A stretch of DNA of 64,000 nucleotides, from the NCBI RefSeq assembly GCF_000725545.1, contig NZ_JNZP01000029.1, positions 124,001-188,000 on the forward strand, in the 5' to 3' direction. The notes beneath the pieces are model-generated. The model was not told where the DNA came from. It made no database searches and was given only the letters and a program-made list of their open reading frames with translations. This DNA is from Streptomyces exfoliatus. Its GTDB lineage: Bacteria > Actinomycetota > Actinomycetes > Streptomycetales > Streptomycetaceae. Position numbers and translations under genes: made by a program. Every line of letters starts with the position of its first letter. Positions within the stretch are counted from its first letter, which is position 1. Shown here in pieces: positions 25,002-33,628 of the stretch.

Positions 25002-26987
25002 ATGCAGATGCGCCGGCTCACCGATCGGCTCGACGGCCTCGCGTTCGGCGGGGACCACAACCCGGAGCAGTGGGACGAGGAGGTGTGGAAGGAGGACGAC
25101 GAACTGATGCGCCGGTCGCGGGTCAACCTGGCCACCGTCGGCGTGTTCTCCTGGGCCCTGCTCGAACCCGATGAGGGCCGCTACGACTTCGGCTGGCTCG
25201 ACGCCCACCTCGACCGTCTGCACGCCAACGGCGTCGCCGTCGACCTCGCCACCCCGACCGCGTCCCCGCCGCCCTGGTTCACCCTGGCCCACCCCGACGC
25301 CCTGCCGGTCACGCCGGAGGGCACCCGTCTGACCCACGGCAGCCGGGACACGTACTGCCTCGCCGCGCCCGCCTACCGCCGGGCCGCCCGCCGCGTCGCG
25401 GACGCCCTCGCCGAACGCTACGGCGACCACCCGGCCCTGGCCCTGTGGCACGTGCACAACGAGTACGCGACCCTCTGCTGGTGCGAGCACACCGCGGCCG
25501 CCTTCCGGGTCTGGCTGCGGGCCCGCCACGGCTCCCTCGACACCCTCAACGAGGCGTGGGGGACGGCTTTCTGGAGCCAGCGGTACACCGCGTGGGAGCA
25601 GATCCAGCCGCCCCGCGCCACCCAGTGGCACAAGAACCCCGGCCAGGCCCTGGACTTCCGCCGCTTCTGGTCGGACGAGGCCCTCGCCGCGTACCGCGAG
25701 CAGCGCGACGCGATCCGCGCCCACAGCGACCTGCCGGTGACGACGAACCTCATGCTGCCCGGCTACCAGAACCTGGATCTGTGGGCCTTCGGCCGCGAGG
25801 TCGACCTGGTCTCCGTCGACCACTACCCGGCCGCGCCCGGGGTGGACGCCGCCGCCGACACCGCCTTCGGCGCCGACCGGGCCCGCTCCTTCGGCGGCGG
25901 CGCCCCCTGGCTCCTGATGGAGCAGGGCACGAACACCGTCTACGGCGGCGACCGCGTCCTCGGCAAGGAACCGGGCGACATCGCCCGCCACAGCCTCGGC
26001 CACATCGCCCGCGGTTCGGAGGGCGCGCTGTTCTTCCAGTGGCGGCAGTCCCGGGCCGGAGCCGAGCAGTGGCATTCGGCGATGGTCCCGCACGCCGGTC
26101 CCGACAGCCGCGTCTTCCGCGAGGTCACGGCCGTCGGAGAGGCAGTCTCCCGGCTCGGCGAGCTCGCCGGCTCCACCGTCCGGGCCGAGGTCGCCGTCCT
26201 GCACGACGCGGACGCCTGGTGGGCCCTGGAGGTCGACGGTCTGCCGTCGGAGGACCTCGACTACCACTCCACGCTCCGCCGCGCCCACCGGGCCCTGTGG
26301 GACGCCGGTGTCACGGTCGACTTCGCGCACCCCGAGCACGACCTGAGCCGTTACCGGCTCGTCCTCGCCCCCGCCCTGTTCCTGCTGTCCGACGCGGGTG
26401 CCGCGAACCTGAACCGCTATGTCGCCGGCGGCGGAACGCTGCTTGTCCAGCATTACAGCGGTGCCGTCGACGAGCGCCTCCACGCCCGCCTCGGCGGCTA
26501 CCCGGCCGCACCGCTCCGTGAGGCCCTCGGCATCCGGGTCGAGGAGTACCGCCCGCTGGGGCGGGACGAGGAGATCGTCCTGTCCGACGGCTCGGGCGCC
26601 ACCGTCTGGAGCGAGTCCCTGCGTACGGAGGGCGCCGAGGCCCTCGCCACGTACACCGGGGGGATGCTCGCCGGCAGCCCCGCGCTCACCCGCCGCGGGT
26701 TCGGGGCGGGGGCCGGCTGGTACCTCTCCACCCGTCTCGACGACGCCGGCTACGCGGCCCTGGTCGCCCGGCTGCTCGACGAGGCCGGGGTGACCGAGGA
26801 GCTCCCGGGCCTGCCGTCCGGTGTCGAGGCCGTCACCCGTCACGCCGAGGACGGGCGGCGCTGGCACGTGCTGATCAACCACCGCGCCGACCCCGTGCCG
26901 CTGCCGGAGCCCGCGCACGACCTGCTGACGGGCGGCCGGGTCGTCCGCCTGGAGCCCGGCGGCCGCGCGGTGCTGCGCGCCCGCTGA
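25002..26987 (+). CDS. GH42 beta-galactosidase
   Basis: A 661-residue cytoplasmic GH42 enzyme. The acid/base is E154 in HVHNEYA and the nucleophile is E307 in LLMEQGTN; a trimerisation domain (about 395-600) and a C-terminal beta domain follow. Length is normal for the family. It probably removes galactose from xyloglucan or other galactosyl side chains of imported oligosaccharides. Only a weak AGAGAG precedes ATG at 25002. It lies downstream of the ruined importer and regulator fragments, so its transcription must pass through about 1.9 kb of pseudogenes or use a promoter within them. Confidence 0.92.
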   Translation: MQMRRLTDRLDGLAFGGDHNPEQWDEEVWKEDDELMRRSRVNLATVGVFSWALLEPDEGRYDFGWLDAHLDRLHANGVAVDLATPTASPPPWFTLAHPDALPVTPEGTRLTHGSRDTYCLAAPAYRRAARRVADALAERYGDHPALALWHVHNEYATLCWCEHTAAAFRVWLRARHGSLDTLNEAWGTAFWSQRYTAWEQIQPPRATQWHKNPGQALDFRRFWSDEALAAYREQRDAIRAHSDLPVTTNLMLPGYQNLDLWAFGREVDLVSVDHYPAAPGVDAAADTAFGADRARSFGGGAPWLLMEQGTNTVYGGDRVLGKEPGDIARHSLGHIARGSEGALFFQWRQSRAGAEQWHSAMVPHAGPDSRVFREVTAVGEAVSRLGELAGSTVRAEVAVLHDADAWWALEVDGLPSEDLDYHSTLRRAHRALWDAGVTVDFAHPEHDLSRYRLVLAPALFLLSDAGAANLNRYVAGGGTLLVQHYSGAVDERLHARLGGYPAAPLREALGIRVEEYRPLGRDEEIVLSDGSGATVWSESLRTEGAEALATYTGGMLAGSPALTRRGFGAGAGWYLSTRLDDAGYAALVARLLDEAGVTEELPGLPSGVEAVTRHAEDGRRWHVLINHRADPVPLPEPAHDLLTGGRVVRLEPGGRAVLRAR

Positions 26988-27093
26988 GACGCCCCGGGCG
27001 ACCCGCGGCCCGGTGCCCCCCTGACCCTGCTCACGGGCCCGTCGCCGTGCTGCTCCGACTCGCCGTCCCGACAACCGCATACGCGTCCGCACT

Positions 27094-27135
27094 CGCATCC
27101 GCATCCGCATCCGCATCCGCATCCGCATCCGCATC
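27094..27135. repeat. Hexanucleotide microsatellite (CGCATC)7 between GH42 and GH43
   Basis: Seven perfect CGCATC units with imperfect copies just upstream, ending about 20 bp before the GH43 start. Its length could vary by slippage and alter spacing in the GH43 leader. Confidence 0.95.
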
Positions 27136-27155
27136 CGCCGACAGGGACTGATCAC

Positions 27156-28649
27156 GTGTCAGCTCAGCAAACGGTCACCAACCCCGTGATTCCCGGGTTC
27201 CACCCCGATCCCAGCATCTGCCGCGTGGGCGACGACTACTACGTCGTCTGCTCCAGCTTCGAGTACTTCCCCGGCATCCCCGTCTTCCACAGCCGCGACC
27301 TGGTGCACTGGACCCAGATCGGCAACGCCCTCGACCGGCCGAGCCAGCTGCGCCTCGATACCTCCTCATCGGGCGGCATCTACGCACCCACGCTGCGCCA
27401 CCACGACGGCAGGTTCTGGCTGATCGTCACCAACGTGGCACGGGGCGAGGGCAACCTGCTGTTCAGCGCCACCGACCCGGCCGGTCCCTGGTCGGACCCG
27501 GTCAGGCTGCCCGGGGTCCCCGGCATCGACCCGGATCTCGCCTGGGACGAGGACGGCACCTGCTGGTGCACCGTCGCGGGGGTCTCACAGGTCCGTCTCG
27601 ACCCGGTCACCGGCGAGACGCTCGGCGAGCCGCGCCAGCTGTGGTCGGGCACCGGGGGCGCGGCCCCCGAGGCGCCGCACCTGTACCGGATCGGGGAGTA
27701 CTGGTACCTGCTCATCGCCGAAGGCGGCACCGAGCGTGGCCACGGCGTGTCCATCGCCCGTGGCCGTGCGCCCGCCGGTCCGTTCGAACCCGGTCCTGGC
27801 AACCCCATCCTCACCCACCGCAGCACCGATCACCCCGTCCAGAACACCGGCCACGCGGATCTGGTCCAGGCTCCCGACGGGTCGTGGTGGATGGTGCTGC
27901 TGGGCGTCCGGCCGCGCGGCGGCACCCCGGGCTGGCACGTACTCGGTCGCGAGACCTTCCTCGCGCCGGTCGACTGGGTCGACGGCTGGCCGGTCGTCGG
28001 CAAGGTCTCCACCGAGCTGCCCGCACCGGCCTGGCCGCTCCGTCCCGGTCCCGGCGCTCCGGTCAGGGACGACTTCGACCAGGCCGAGCTGCGGCCCTGC
28101 TGGGTCTCGCTGCGCGAGCGCCCCGAGCGGCTCTGCACGACGAAGGAGCGGTCCGGGTGGCTGACGCTCCACGCCGCGGGCGACTCCCTCGACGCGGACG
28201 ACGCGGTGTTCGCCGGCCGACGCCAGCAGCACCTGACCTGCGGGGTACGCACGCTGGTCGACGCCTCGGAGGGGCGCGGCGGCCTGGCCGTCCGGCTCGA
28301 CGAGCGGCACCACTACGAGATCGAGGCCACGGCCGGAGCGGTGACGGTCTTCGCCCGCATCGGTCCGCTCCGCACCGAGGTGGCGTCGGCCCCGGTACCG
28401 GCGGGGCCGGTGGTCCTCGGCCTCGACATCGCGCCGCAGCCGCCGGGGGACGCGCGGACGGGACCCGATCTGCTCTCCTTCGGCGTCGAGGAGCCGGACG
28501 GAACGTTCGCCGTGCTTGCCACGCTCGACGGGCGCTACCTGTCGACCGAGGTGGCCGGAGGCTTCACCGGCCGGGTCATCGGCATGTACGCCGCGGCCGG
28601 CACCGTCCACTTCGACTGGTTCGACTACGAGCCGGGGCAGTCGGCGTGA
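27156..28649 (+). CDS. GH43 glycosidase (beta-xylosidase/alpha-L-arabinofuranosidase type)
   Basis: A 497-residue protein starting at GTG 27156 with AGGGA upstream. The N-terminal five-bladed propeller carries HPDPS (D18, base), GIDPDLAWD (pKa modulator) and PEAPHLY (E172, acid). A C-terminal beta-sandwich domain (about 320-497) of the concanavalin type follows. No signal peptide is present, so it acts on imported oligosaccharides. Within the locus it would remove arabinose or xylose side groups. Exact specificity cannot be read from sequence. Its leader contains the CGCATC microsatellite, unusually close to the RBS. Confidence 0.9.
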   Translation: MSAQQTVTNPVIPGFHPDPSICRVGDDYYVVCSSFEYFPGIPVFHSRDLVHWTQIGNALDRPSQLRLDTSSSGGIYAPTLRHHDGRFWLIVTNVARGEGNLLFSATDPAGPWSDPVRLPGVPGIDPDLAWDEDGTCWCTVAGVSQVRLDPVTGETLGEPRQLWSGTGGAAPEAPHLYRIGEYWYLLIAEGGTERGHGVSIARGRAPAGPFEPGPGNPILTHRSTDHPVQNTGHADLVQAPDGSWWMVLLGVRPRGGTPGWHVLGRETFLAPVDWVDGWPVVGKVSTELPAPAWPLRPGPGAPVRDDFDQAELRPCWVSLRERPERLCTTKERSGWLTLHAAGDSLDADDAVFAGRRQQHLTCGVRTLVDASEGRGGLAVRLDERHHYEIEATAGAVTVFARIGPLRTEVASAPVPAGPVVLGLDIAPQPPGDARTGPDLLSFGVEEPDGTFAVLATLDGRYLSTEVAGGFTGRVIGMYAAAGTVHFDWFDYEPGQSA

Positions 28650-28715
28650 CCGGGATCAGGGCGCGGACCGGCCGGAGTACGCGGACCGCCCGGCCTCCGC
28701 GGACTGCGGCTACTG

Positions 28716-28883
28716 CTACTGCTTCGGCTTCGGCTTCGGCTTCGGCTTCGGCGGAGCCGTGCTCTCCCGGACGGTGAGGGTGGTCGCGATCTCCAGGCCC
28801 AGCTGCGGCACCTCCTCGCCGCGGCCGAGGGCCAGGGCGATCTCGGTGGCGGCCTTCGCCATCTCGGCCAGCGGCTGGTGGAC
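28716..28883 (-). pseudogene. C-terminal tail of a LacI-family regulator
   Basis: On the minus strand 55 codons read VHQPLAEMAKAATEIALALG, then QLGLEIATTLTVRESTAPP and a (Pro-Lys)n tail ending at TAG 28716. VHQPL and TTLTVRES are the usual last motifs of LacI regulators. A stop codon lies just upstream of the fragment at 28884, where unrelated sequence begins. The PK tail is encoded by a (CTTCGG)5 microsatellite at 28722-28751. This is a second dead LacI gene in the locus, on the opposite strand from the one at 24049. Confidence 0.85.
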
Positions 28884-29020
28884 CTAGGGCCTTTCGTTTG
28901 GATCATGCCGGGCTCGCGGGGTCCGGCACCGCACCTCGCCGCGTTGTCGTCGGTTGCCATGGCTCCGCCATGGCGCCCTTCTCCGCCTTGCGAGGCACGG
29001 CACCAGTGGGCACGGAGACG
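28884..29020. other. Possible mobile-element-derived sequence interrupting the LacI remnant
   Basis: The LacI tail is broken exactly at CTAGGGCCTTTCGTTTGGAT. The following stretch contains a GCCATGG...CCATGGC inverted repeat near 28955 and no coding pattern. The edge resembles, from memory, repeated noncoding ends seen near Streptomyces transposases, but I cannot verify that. From 29021 to the CebR box at 29267 I see no gene; a TTGACG at 29232 could be a -35 element for the GH9 gene. Confidence 0.35.
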
Positions 29021-29266
29021 CCCGCCGACTCGGCGATGAACGCGATCGTCACCGACACCGGTCCGCCACCGCCCCCGCTGTCGCCTTCCTTCGAAGGCTC
29101 TTCGGCGCGGTCTTCCGACACGGTCCTCCTCCCCCTCCCCTGGTCGCGCCGCCGTTCTGGCACCTCCCCCTCGGGCGGACGCATGGCCGGGGCCCGCCGG
29201 CCGGGTCGACGGATCATTCCGTACACGCGTCTTGACGGGACACCTACAACCCTGGCTTGATGCATA

Positions 29267-29280
29267 TGGGAGCGCTCCCA
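29267..29280. promoter_or_regulatory. CebR operator upstream of the GH9 cellulase
   Basis: Perfect TGGGAGCGCTCCCA palindrome 34 bp before the GH9 start, identical to the cebE operator. A TTGACG lies 30 bp further upstream, so CebR would sit over the promoter or transcript start. Confidence 0.92.
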
Positions 29281-29313
29281 TCACCCCGTCCCCATTCGTG
29301 GAAGGCCCCACCC

Positions 29314-31800
29314 GTGCCTCCTCTCCTCCTCCGCGGCGCGTCGCGCCGCGCGGCCGCCGCGGTCGCCGGCCTGGCCCTGGCCGCCGGCACCCTGACGGGC
29401 ACCGCCCTCGCGGCGGACTCCGCCCGCGCGGCGAGCCCGGCCGCTCTCGCGGCGCCCGCCGAATCCCCCGTCCGGGTCAACCAGCTCGGCTACCTGCCCG
29501 ACGGCCCGAAACGGGCCACCGTGGTCAGCTCCGCGACTTCGCCGCTCACATGGCAGCTCCGCGACGCCTCCGGCACCCAGGTCGCGTCGGGCAGCACCGC
29601 GGTGCGCGGCGCCGATCAGGCGTCCGGCCAGTCGACCCATCTGGTGGACTTCGGCGCCTTCACCGGCACGGGCACGGGCTTCACCCTGGTGGCCGGCGGT
29701 CAGGCCAGTCACCCGTTCGACATCTCCGCCTCGCTGTACGACGGGCTGCGCGCCGACAGCATGTCGTTCTTCTACCAGCAGCGCAGCGGCGTCGCGATCG
29801 ACGCGGCCCTGGCGGGCAGCGCCTACGCCCGCCCCGCCGGGCACCTCGGCGTGGCCCCGAACAAGGGCGACACCAGCGTGCCGTGCCAGGCCGGGGTGTG
29901 CGACTACCGGCTGGACGTCCGCGGCGGCTGGTACGACGCGGGCGACCACGGCAAGTACGTGGTCAACGGCGGCATCGCGACCTGGCAGGTCGTCAACTCC
30001 TACGAGCGGGCGCGCCGCTCCGGCGGCGACGCCGCGCTCGGCGACTCGACGCTGCGGGTGCCGGAGCGCGGCAACGGGGTGCCGGACGTGTTGGACGAGG
30101 CCCGCTGGGAGCTGGAGTTCCTGATGCGGATGCAGGTCCCGGCAGGCCGGCCCTCGGCGGGCATGGCCTTCCACAAGATGCACGACGCCCAGTGGACCGC
30201 CGTACCGACGCGCCCGGAACTGGACGACAAGGTGCGCGAGTTGCACCGTCCGTCCACGGCGGCCACGCTGAACCTGGCGGCCACGGCCGCCCAGTGCGCC
30301 CGGGTGTACGCGCCGCACGACGCCGCCTTCGCCGCCCGCTGCCTGGACGCCGCCCGTGTCGCCTGGGCGGCCGCCAAGGCCAACCCGAACGTGCTCGCCC
30401 CCGCGAGCGACAACGCCGGCGGCGGCGCGTACGAGGACGCCGACGTCTCGGACGAGTTCTACTGGGCCGCCGCCGAACTGCTCGCCACCACCGGTGAGTC
30501 GCAGTACCGGGACGCCGTGACCTCGTCCCCGCACCACACCAAGCCCGCCGACGGCCCCTGGTGGGGCGGTACGGCGACGCTGGGCCGGATCACCCTCGCC
30601 ACCGTCGCCGGCGTGTCCCTTCCGGCCGACGACGTGACACGGGTGCGCGGCACGCTGACGGCCGCGGCCGACGGCCATCTGTCCACCGCGGCCGGCCAGG
30701 GCTACGCCGTGCCGATCCCCGCCACGGGCTACGTGTGGGGATCGAACAGCGCCGTCGCCAACAACGCGATGACACTGGCCGTGGCGTACGAACTGACCGG
30801 TGCGCAGCGCTACCGGGCGGGCGCCCTCGAGTCGCTCGACTACTTGCTCGGCCGCAACGCCCTGGACCGCTCGTACGTCACCGGGTACGGCGAGCGCGCC
30901 TCCGAGAACCAGCACCACCGCTTCTGGGCGCACCAGAACGACGCCTCGCTGCCGCACCCGCCGGCCGGTTCCTTCGCGGGCGGGCCGAACGCGGGGCTGG
31001 ATGACCCGGTGGCGAAGGAGCGGCTGAACGGCTGCGCGCCGGCCGCCTGCTACGTGGACGACATCGGCTCGTACGCCACGAACGAGGTGGCGATCAACTG
31101 GAACTCGGCGCTGGCGTGGCTGGCGGCCTTCGCCGCGGAGCGGCGCGACGCCCCGGCGACGCCCGCGGTGCAGGTGACGCCCGCCGCGGTGACGGTTCCG
31201 GAGGGCGGTTCGGCGACGGTGGGGGTCCGGCTGTCGGCCGCGCCCGCGCAGGAGGTCACGGTGACGGTGGCCCGGTCGGCGGGCGACGAGGACCTGTCCG
31301 CGACGGCGGGTACGACGCTGGTGTTCACGCCCGCGAACTGGGCCACGACGCAGCAGGTCTCGGTGTCCGCCGCGCAGGACGGGGACGCGGTGGCGGGCAG
31401 CGCGACGTTCGGCGCGGCCGGGAACGGAGTGCGGTCGGCGACGTTCACGGCCACCGAGACGGACGACGACACGGCGCCGCCCTCGGCGTCCTGTGCGGTG
31501 ACGTACCGGGTGGCCAGTTCGTGGGGCAACGGCTTCACGGCGACGGTGACCGTGAAGAACACCGGGACGTCGGCGTTCTCCGGCTGGACGGCCGGGTGGA
31601 GCTTCGCGGGTGACCAGCGGATCAGCAGCGCCTGGAACGCGACGGCGAGCCAGTCCGGCAGTGCGGTGACCGTCCGGGACTCCGGGTGGAACGGGTCGCT
31701 GGCGCCGGGCGGCAGCGCCGAGTTCGGGTTCCAGGCGACGTACTCGGGCGCGAACGCGGTGCCGACGCGGTTCACGGTGAACGGCGCGGTCTGCTCCTGA
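29314..31800 (+). CDS. Secreted GH9 endoglucanase with N-terminal Ig domain, Calx-beta-like domain and CBM2
   Basis: An 828-residue secreted cellulase. GTG at 29314 is chosen because GGAAGG lies eight bases upstream; earlier in-frame starts fall inside the CebR operator. Signal peptide about 1-40; CelD-type Ig domain ([16 protein letters not shown], about 52-136); GH9 barrel with D208 and D211 in YDAGDHGKY and acid E591 in NEVAIN. A beta-rich domain (about 612-705, [16 protein letters not shown]... FTPANW) resembles Calx-beta or invasin-type linkers. CBM2 (about 714-828) has conserved Trp residues and paired Cys (CAVTY... NGAVCS). It should bind crystalline cellulose and cut internally. It is under a perfect CebR box, physically apart from the ceb cluster. 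Confidence 0.93.
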   Translation: MPPLLLRGASRRAAAAVAGLALAAGTLTGTALAADSARAASPAALAAPAESPVRVNQLGYLPDGPKRATVVSSATSPLTWQLRDASGTQVASGSTAVRGADQASGQSTHLVDFGAFTGTGTGFTLVAGGQASHPFDISASLYDGLRADSMSFFYQQRSGVAIDAALAGSAYARPAGHLGVAPNKGDTSVPCQAGVCDYRLDVRGGWYDAGDHGKYVVNGGIATWQVVNSYERARRSGGDAALGDSTLRVPERGNGVPDVLDEARWELEFLMRMQVPAGRPSAGMAFHKMHDAQWTAVPTRPELDDKVRELHRPSTAATLNLAATAAQCARVYAPHDAAFAARCLDAARVAWAAAKANPNVLAPASDNAGGGAYEDADVSDEFYWAAAELLATTGESQYRDAVTSSPHHTKPADGPWWGGTATLGRITLATVAGVSLPADDVTRVRGTLTAAADGHLSTAAGQGYAVPIPATGYVWGSNSAVANNAMTLAVAYELTGAQRYRAGALESLDYLLGRNALDRSYVTGYGERASENQHHRFWAHQNDASLPHPPAGSFAGGPNAGLDDPVAKERLNGCAPAACYVDDIGSYATNEVAINWNSALAWLAAFAAERRDAPATPAVQVTPAAVTVPEGGSATVGVRLSAAPAQEVTVTVARSAGDEDLSATAGTTLVFTPANWATTQQVSVSAAQDGDAVAGSATFGAAGNGVRSATFTATETDDDTAPPSASCAVTYRVASSWGNGFTATVTVKNTGTSAFSGWTAGWSFAGDQRISSAWNATASQSGSAVTVRDSGWNGSLAPGGSAEFGFQATYSGANAVPTRFTVNGAVCS

Positions 31801-31808
31801 GTGCCGCG

Positions 31809-31854
31809 GACGCCCTGCCGGTGGCCCCTTTCCCGGGGTCACGGGCAGGGCGTC
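31809..31854 (+). terminator. Hairpin after the GH9 gene
   Basis: GACGCCCTGCC / GGCAGGGCGTC, an 11-bp perfect stem with a 24-nt loop, 8 bp after the stop; no T tract. Confidence 0.65.
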
Positions 31855-31869
31855 GTCACATGACGCGAG

Positions 31870-32110
31870 GACACAGCCGTCGCCGCCGGCGAGCTGCCGC
31901 CAGAGCAGGATGGGGTTGTACCGCTCGAGGCGGCCGGTCGCTCCCTCGTACCACGGGAACATCGTGTCCCGCTCCCCGGTCACCTGCGGGTCGTGGAGGT
32001 CCGAGGTGTCCCCCCAGTCGGCGCCGGCGCACCCGGGGATTGAAGCGGATCTTGAACAGGTAGCGGAGGGTGTCGCTGTCGTTGCGCAGGTTCTGGTAGC
32101 GGTCCGTGTC
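31870..32110 (-). pseudogene. Unrecognised gene remnant with frameshift
   Basis: On the minus strand one frame reads RYQNLRNDSDTLRYLFKIRF. A second frame continues with DWGDTSDLHDPQVTG, then TMFPWYEGATGRLERYNPIL and LLWRQLAGGDG. The composition is protein-like and unlike the shadow frames around it, and the frame change near 32040 suggests a broken gene. There is no start or complete end. I do not recognise the family. Confidence 0.35.
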
Positions 32111-32138
32111 CGATTCGTTGCCCCGGATACCCCGCACA

Positions 32139-32184
32139 GGCCTCTGCGTCCTGCACGTAACAGACGGTACATTTGGCAGAGGCC
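32139..32184. promoter_or_regulatory. Inverted repeat in the leader of the RpiR gene
   Basis: GGCCTCTGC / GCAGAGGCC, a perfect 9-bp inverted repeat separated by 28 bp, ending 20 bp before the RpiR start. It could be an autoregulatory site or leader hairpin. Confidence 0.45.
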
Positions 32185-32203
32185 ACACCGGGGAGGAAGG
32201 TCG

Positions 32204-33082
32204 ATGAGCCACACGCTGGCCGACGAGATTCGCAAGCGACTGGGAGATCTCAGTCCGGCCGAACGCAAGGTCGCGCGGGTCTTGCTGGCCGGCTATCCGG
32301 CTGCGGTCTTCGAGACGGTCGCCACGATCGCGGAGCGGGCATCGGTATCCTCTCCCACGGTCCTGCGCTGTGCTTCCCGTCTGGGCTTCAAGGGCTTCCC
32401 CGACCTGCAGGCGGCTCTGCGCTCCGAACTCGACGCGCGCACGGCCTCCCCCATCTCCCTGTACGAGAACTCCGGATCGTCGGAACACAGCACGTCGACA
32501 CGGCCCGAGGGGACCAGCGATCCCCGGCTCGGGGCAGCGCTGTCGCTCGTGCGGCAGGCCGTGTCGCAGACGTTCGACGAGGTCGCTCCGCATGAGTTCT
32601 ACGACGCGGTGAATCTGTTGAGCGATCCTCGCCGTCGCGTGCACGTTGCCGGCGGCAGGTTCACCCACCTACTGGCCCAGTACCTGGGTCTGCATCTCAC
32701 CCAGTTTCGTGACCAGGTGCATTTCCTGCCCGACAGGGATGTGGAACGGACTTCCTTCCTCACGCAGCTCGCGCGCCGCGACGTCACCGTGGTGTTCGAC
32801 TACAGGCGCTACGAACCCGACAAGACCGTCATGGCCGAACTGGCCCGCGAGCGAGGTGGGAAAGTCATCGTCTTCACCGACCCATGGCTGTCGCCGGCCG
32901 CTGCCCACGCGGACGTCGTGCTCACCACTCAGGTGACGTCCGACTCTCCGTACGACAGTCTCACGCCTGCCCTGGCTCTCGTGGAATCCTTGGTCGCCGC
33001 GGTCCTGGACCGGATCGGCAACGAAGGACACGAGAGGATGAAGATGTCCGAGAGTGTGGCAAGGCGCACCGGGCTGATCTGA
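32204..33082 (+). CDS. RpiR/MurR-family transcriptional regulator (HTH + SIS)
   Basis: A 292-residue protein with ATG at 32204 behind a strong GGGAGGAAGG. The N-terminal RpiR helix-turn-helix (about 5-75, LSPAERKVARVLL... SSPTVLRCASRLGFKGFPDLQ) is followed by a SIS (phosphosugar-binding-like) domain (about 110-270). RpiR regulators usually respond to phosphorylated sugars, and some control amino-acid or peptide uptake. It is transcribed alone. The nearest pathway without its own regulator is the S51/M20/ABC unit at 38744-45836, a possible target, but nothing in the sequence proves it. Confidence 0.88.
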   Translation: MSHTLADEIRKRLGDLSPAERKVARVLLAGYPAAVFETVATIAERASVSSPTVLRCASRLGFKGFPDLQAALRSELDARTASPISLYENSGSSEHSTSTRPEGTSDPRLGAALSLVRQAVSQTFDEVAPHEFYDAVNLLSDPRRRVHVAGGRFTHLLAQYLGLHLTQFRDQVHFLPDRDVERTSFLTQLARRDVTVVFDYRRYEPDKTVMAELARERGGKVIVFTDPWLSPAAAHADVVLTTQVTSDSPYDSLTPALALVESLVAAVLDRIGNEGHERMKMSESVARRTGLI

Positions 33083-33267
33083 CCCGTAGCAGCACTCACG
33101 GTTCCTCGCACGGCGTTCCTCCGGTCAGTGGCTGCCTCTCGGCCCGTCGCGGTTCCGGCATGACGCCCTCCCTCGTGTCGAGGGGGCAGAGATGGCTCCC
33201 CCGCGCATCCGTACGCGTACCGGCGACCGAAACAACGCGTACATCCCTCGCTTCACGGGAGGCCACT

Positions 33268-33525
33268 GTGCTCGTTCTGATCGGAGTGATCGTCGTCGCC
33301 GTCCTGATCGGCGCGTTCGTCCTCGGCACCAAGGTCCGCGACGGGGAGGCCCCGCCGCCGGACCCCGCCTCGCATCCGCTGCGACCTCCCACCGACCGCC
33401 TGCCGGGCGAGATGTCCGCGTACCGGAGGCCCTTCGACATTCCCCGCACAGACTGGGCACACCGCCTCCGGCCGCACCAGCTCGGAGCCGGTACGGAGAC
33501 GTCACCGGTTCCACCGCGGGAGTAG
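33268..33525 (+). CDS. DUF6479-family small membrane protein
   Basis: An 85-residue protein from GTG 33268 with GGGAGG five bases upstream. One N-terminal membrane helix (LVLIGVIVVAVLIGAFVLG) is followed by a short cytoplasmic tail: KVRDGEAPPPDP, then a P-x-x-P-rich segment and RLRPHQLG. This pattern (helix, G-x-x-x-R-x-x-E-x-PPP, then RLxPHQL) fits the actinobacterial DUF6479 family. Function unknown. Neighbours do not suggest a pathway. Confidence 0.75.
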   Translation: MLVLIGVIVVAVLIGAFVLGTKVRDGEAPPPDPASHPLRPPTDRLPGEMSAYRRPFDIPRTDWAHRLRPHQLGAGTETSPVPPRE

Positions 33526-33628
33526 CCGGCGCGTCGCGCAGGCGCATCCGGCGCAGGGCGGGCGGCCTCCCCGGAGTCATGCAGCGCTTGACCCGCTACG
33601 CAGCGTTTATGCACCGTAAGGGGATCGC

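Noticed and set aside
27094..27135. CRISPR-like repeat array
   Set aside because: Simple 6-bp microsatellite without spacers or cas genes.
29257..29313. ATG starts for GH9 at 29260 or 29266
   Set aside because: They lie in or beside the CebR operator, lack an RBS, and add residues before a good signal peptide; GTG 29314 has GGAAGG.
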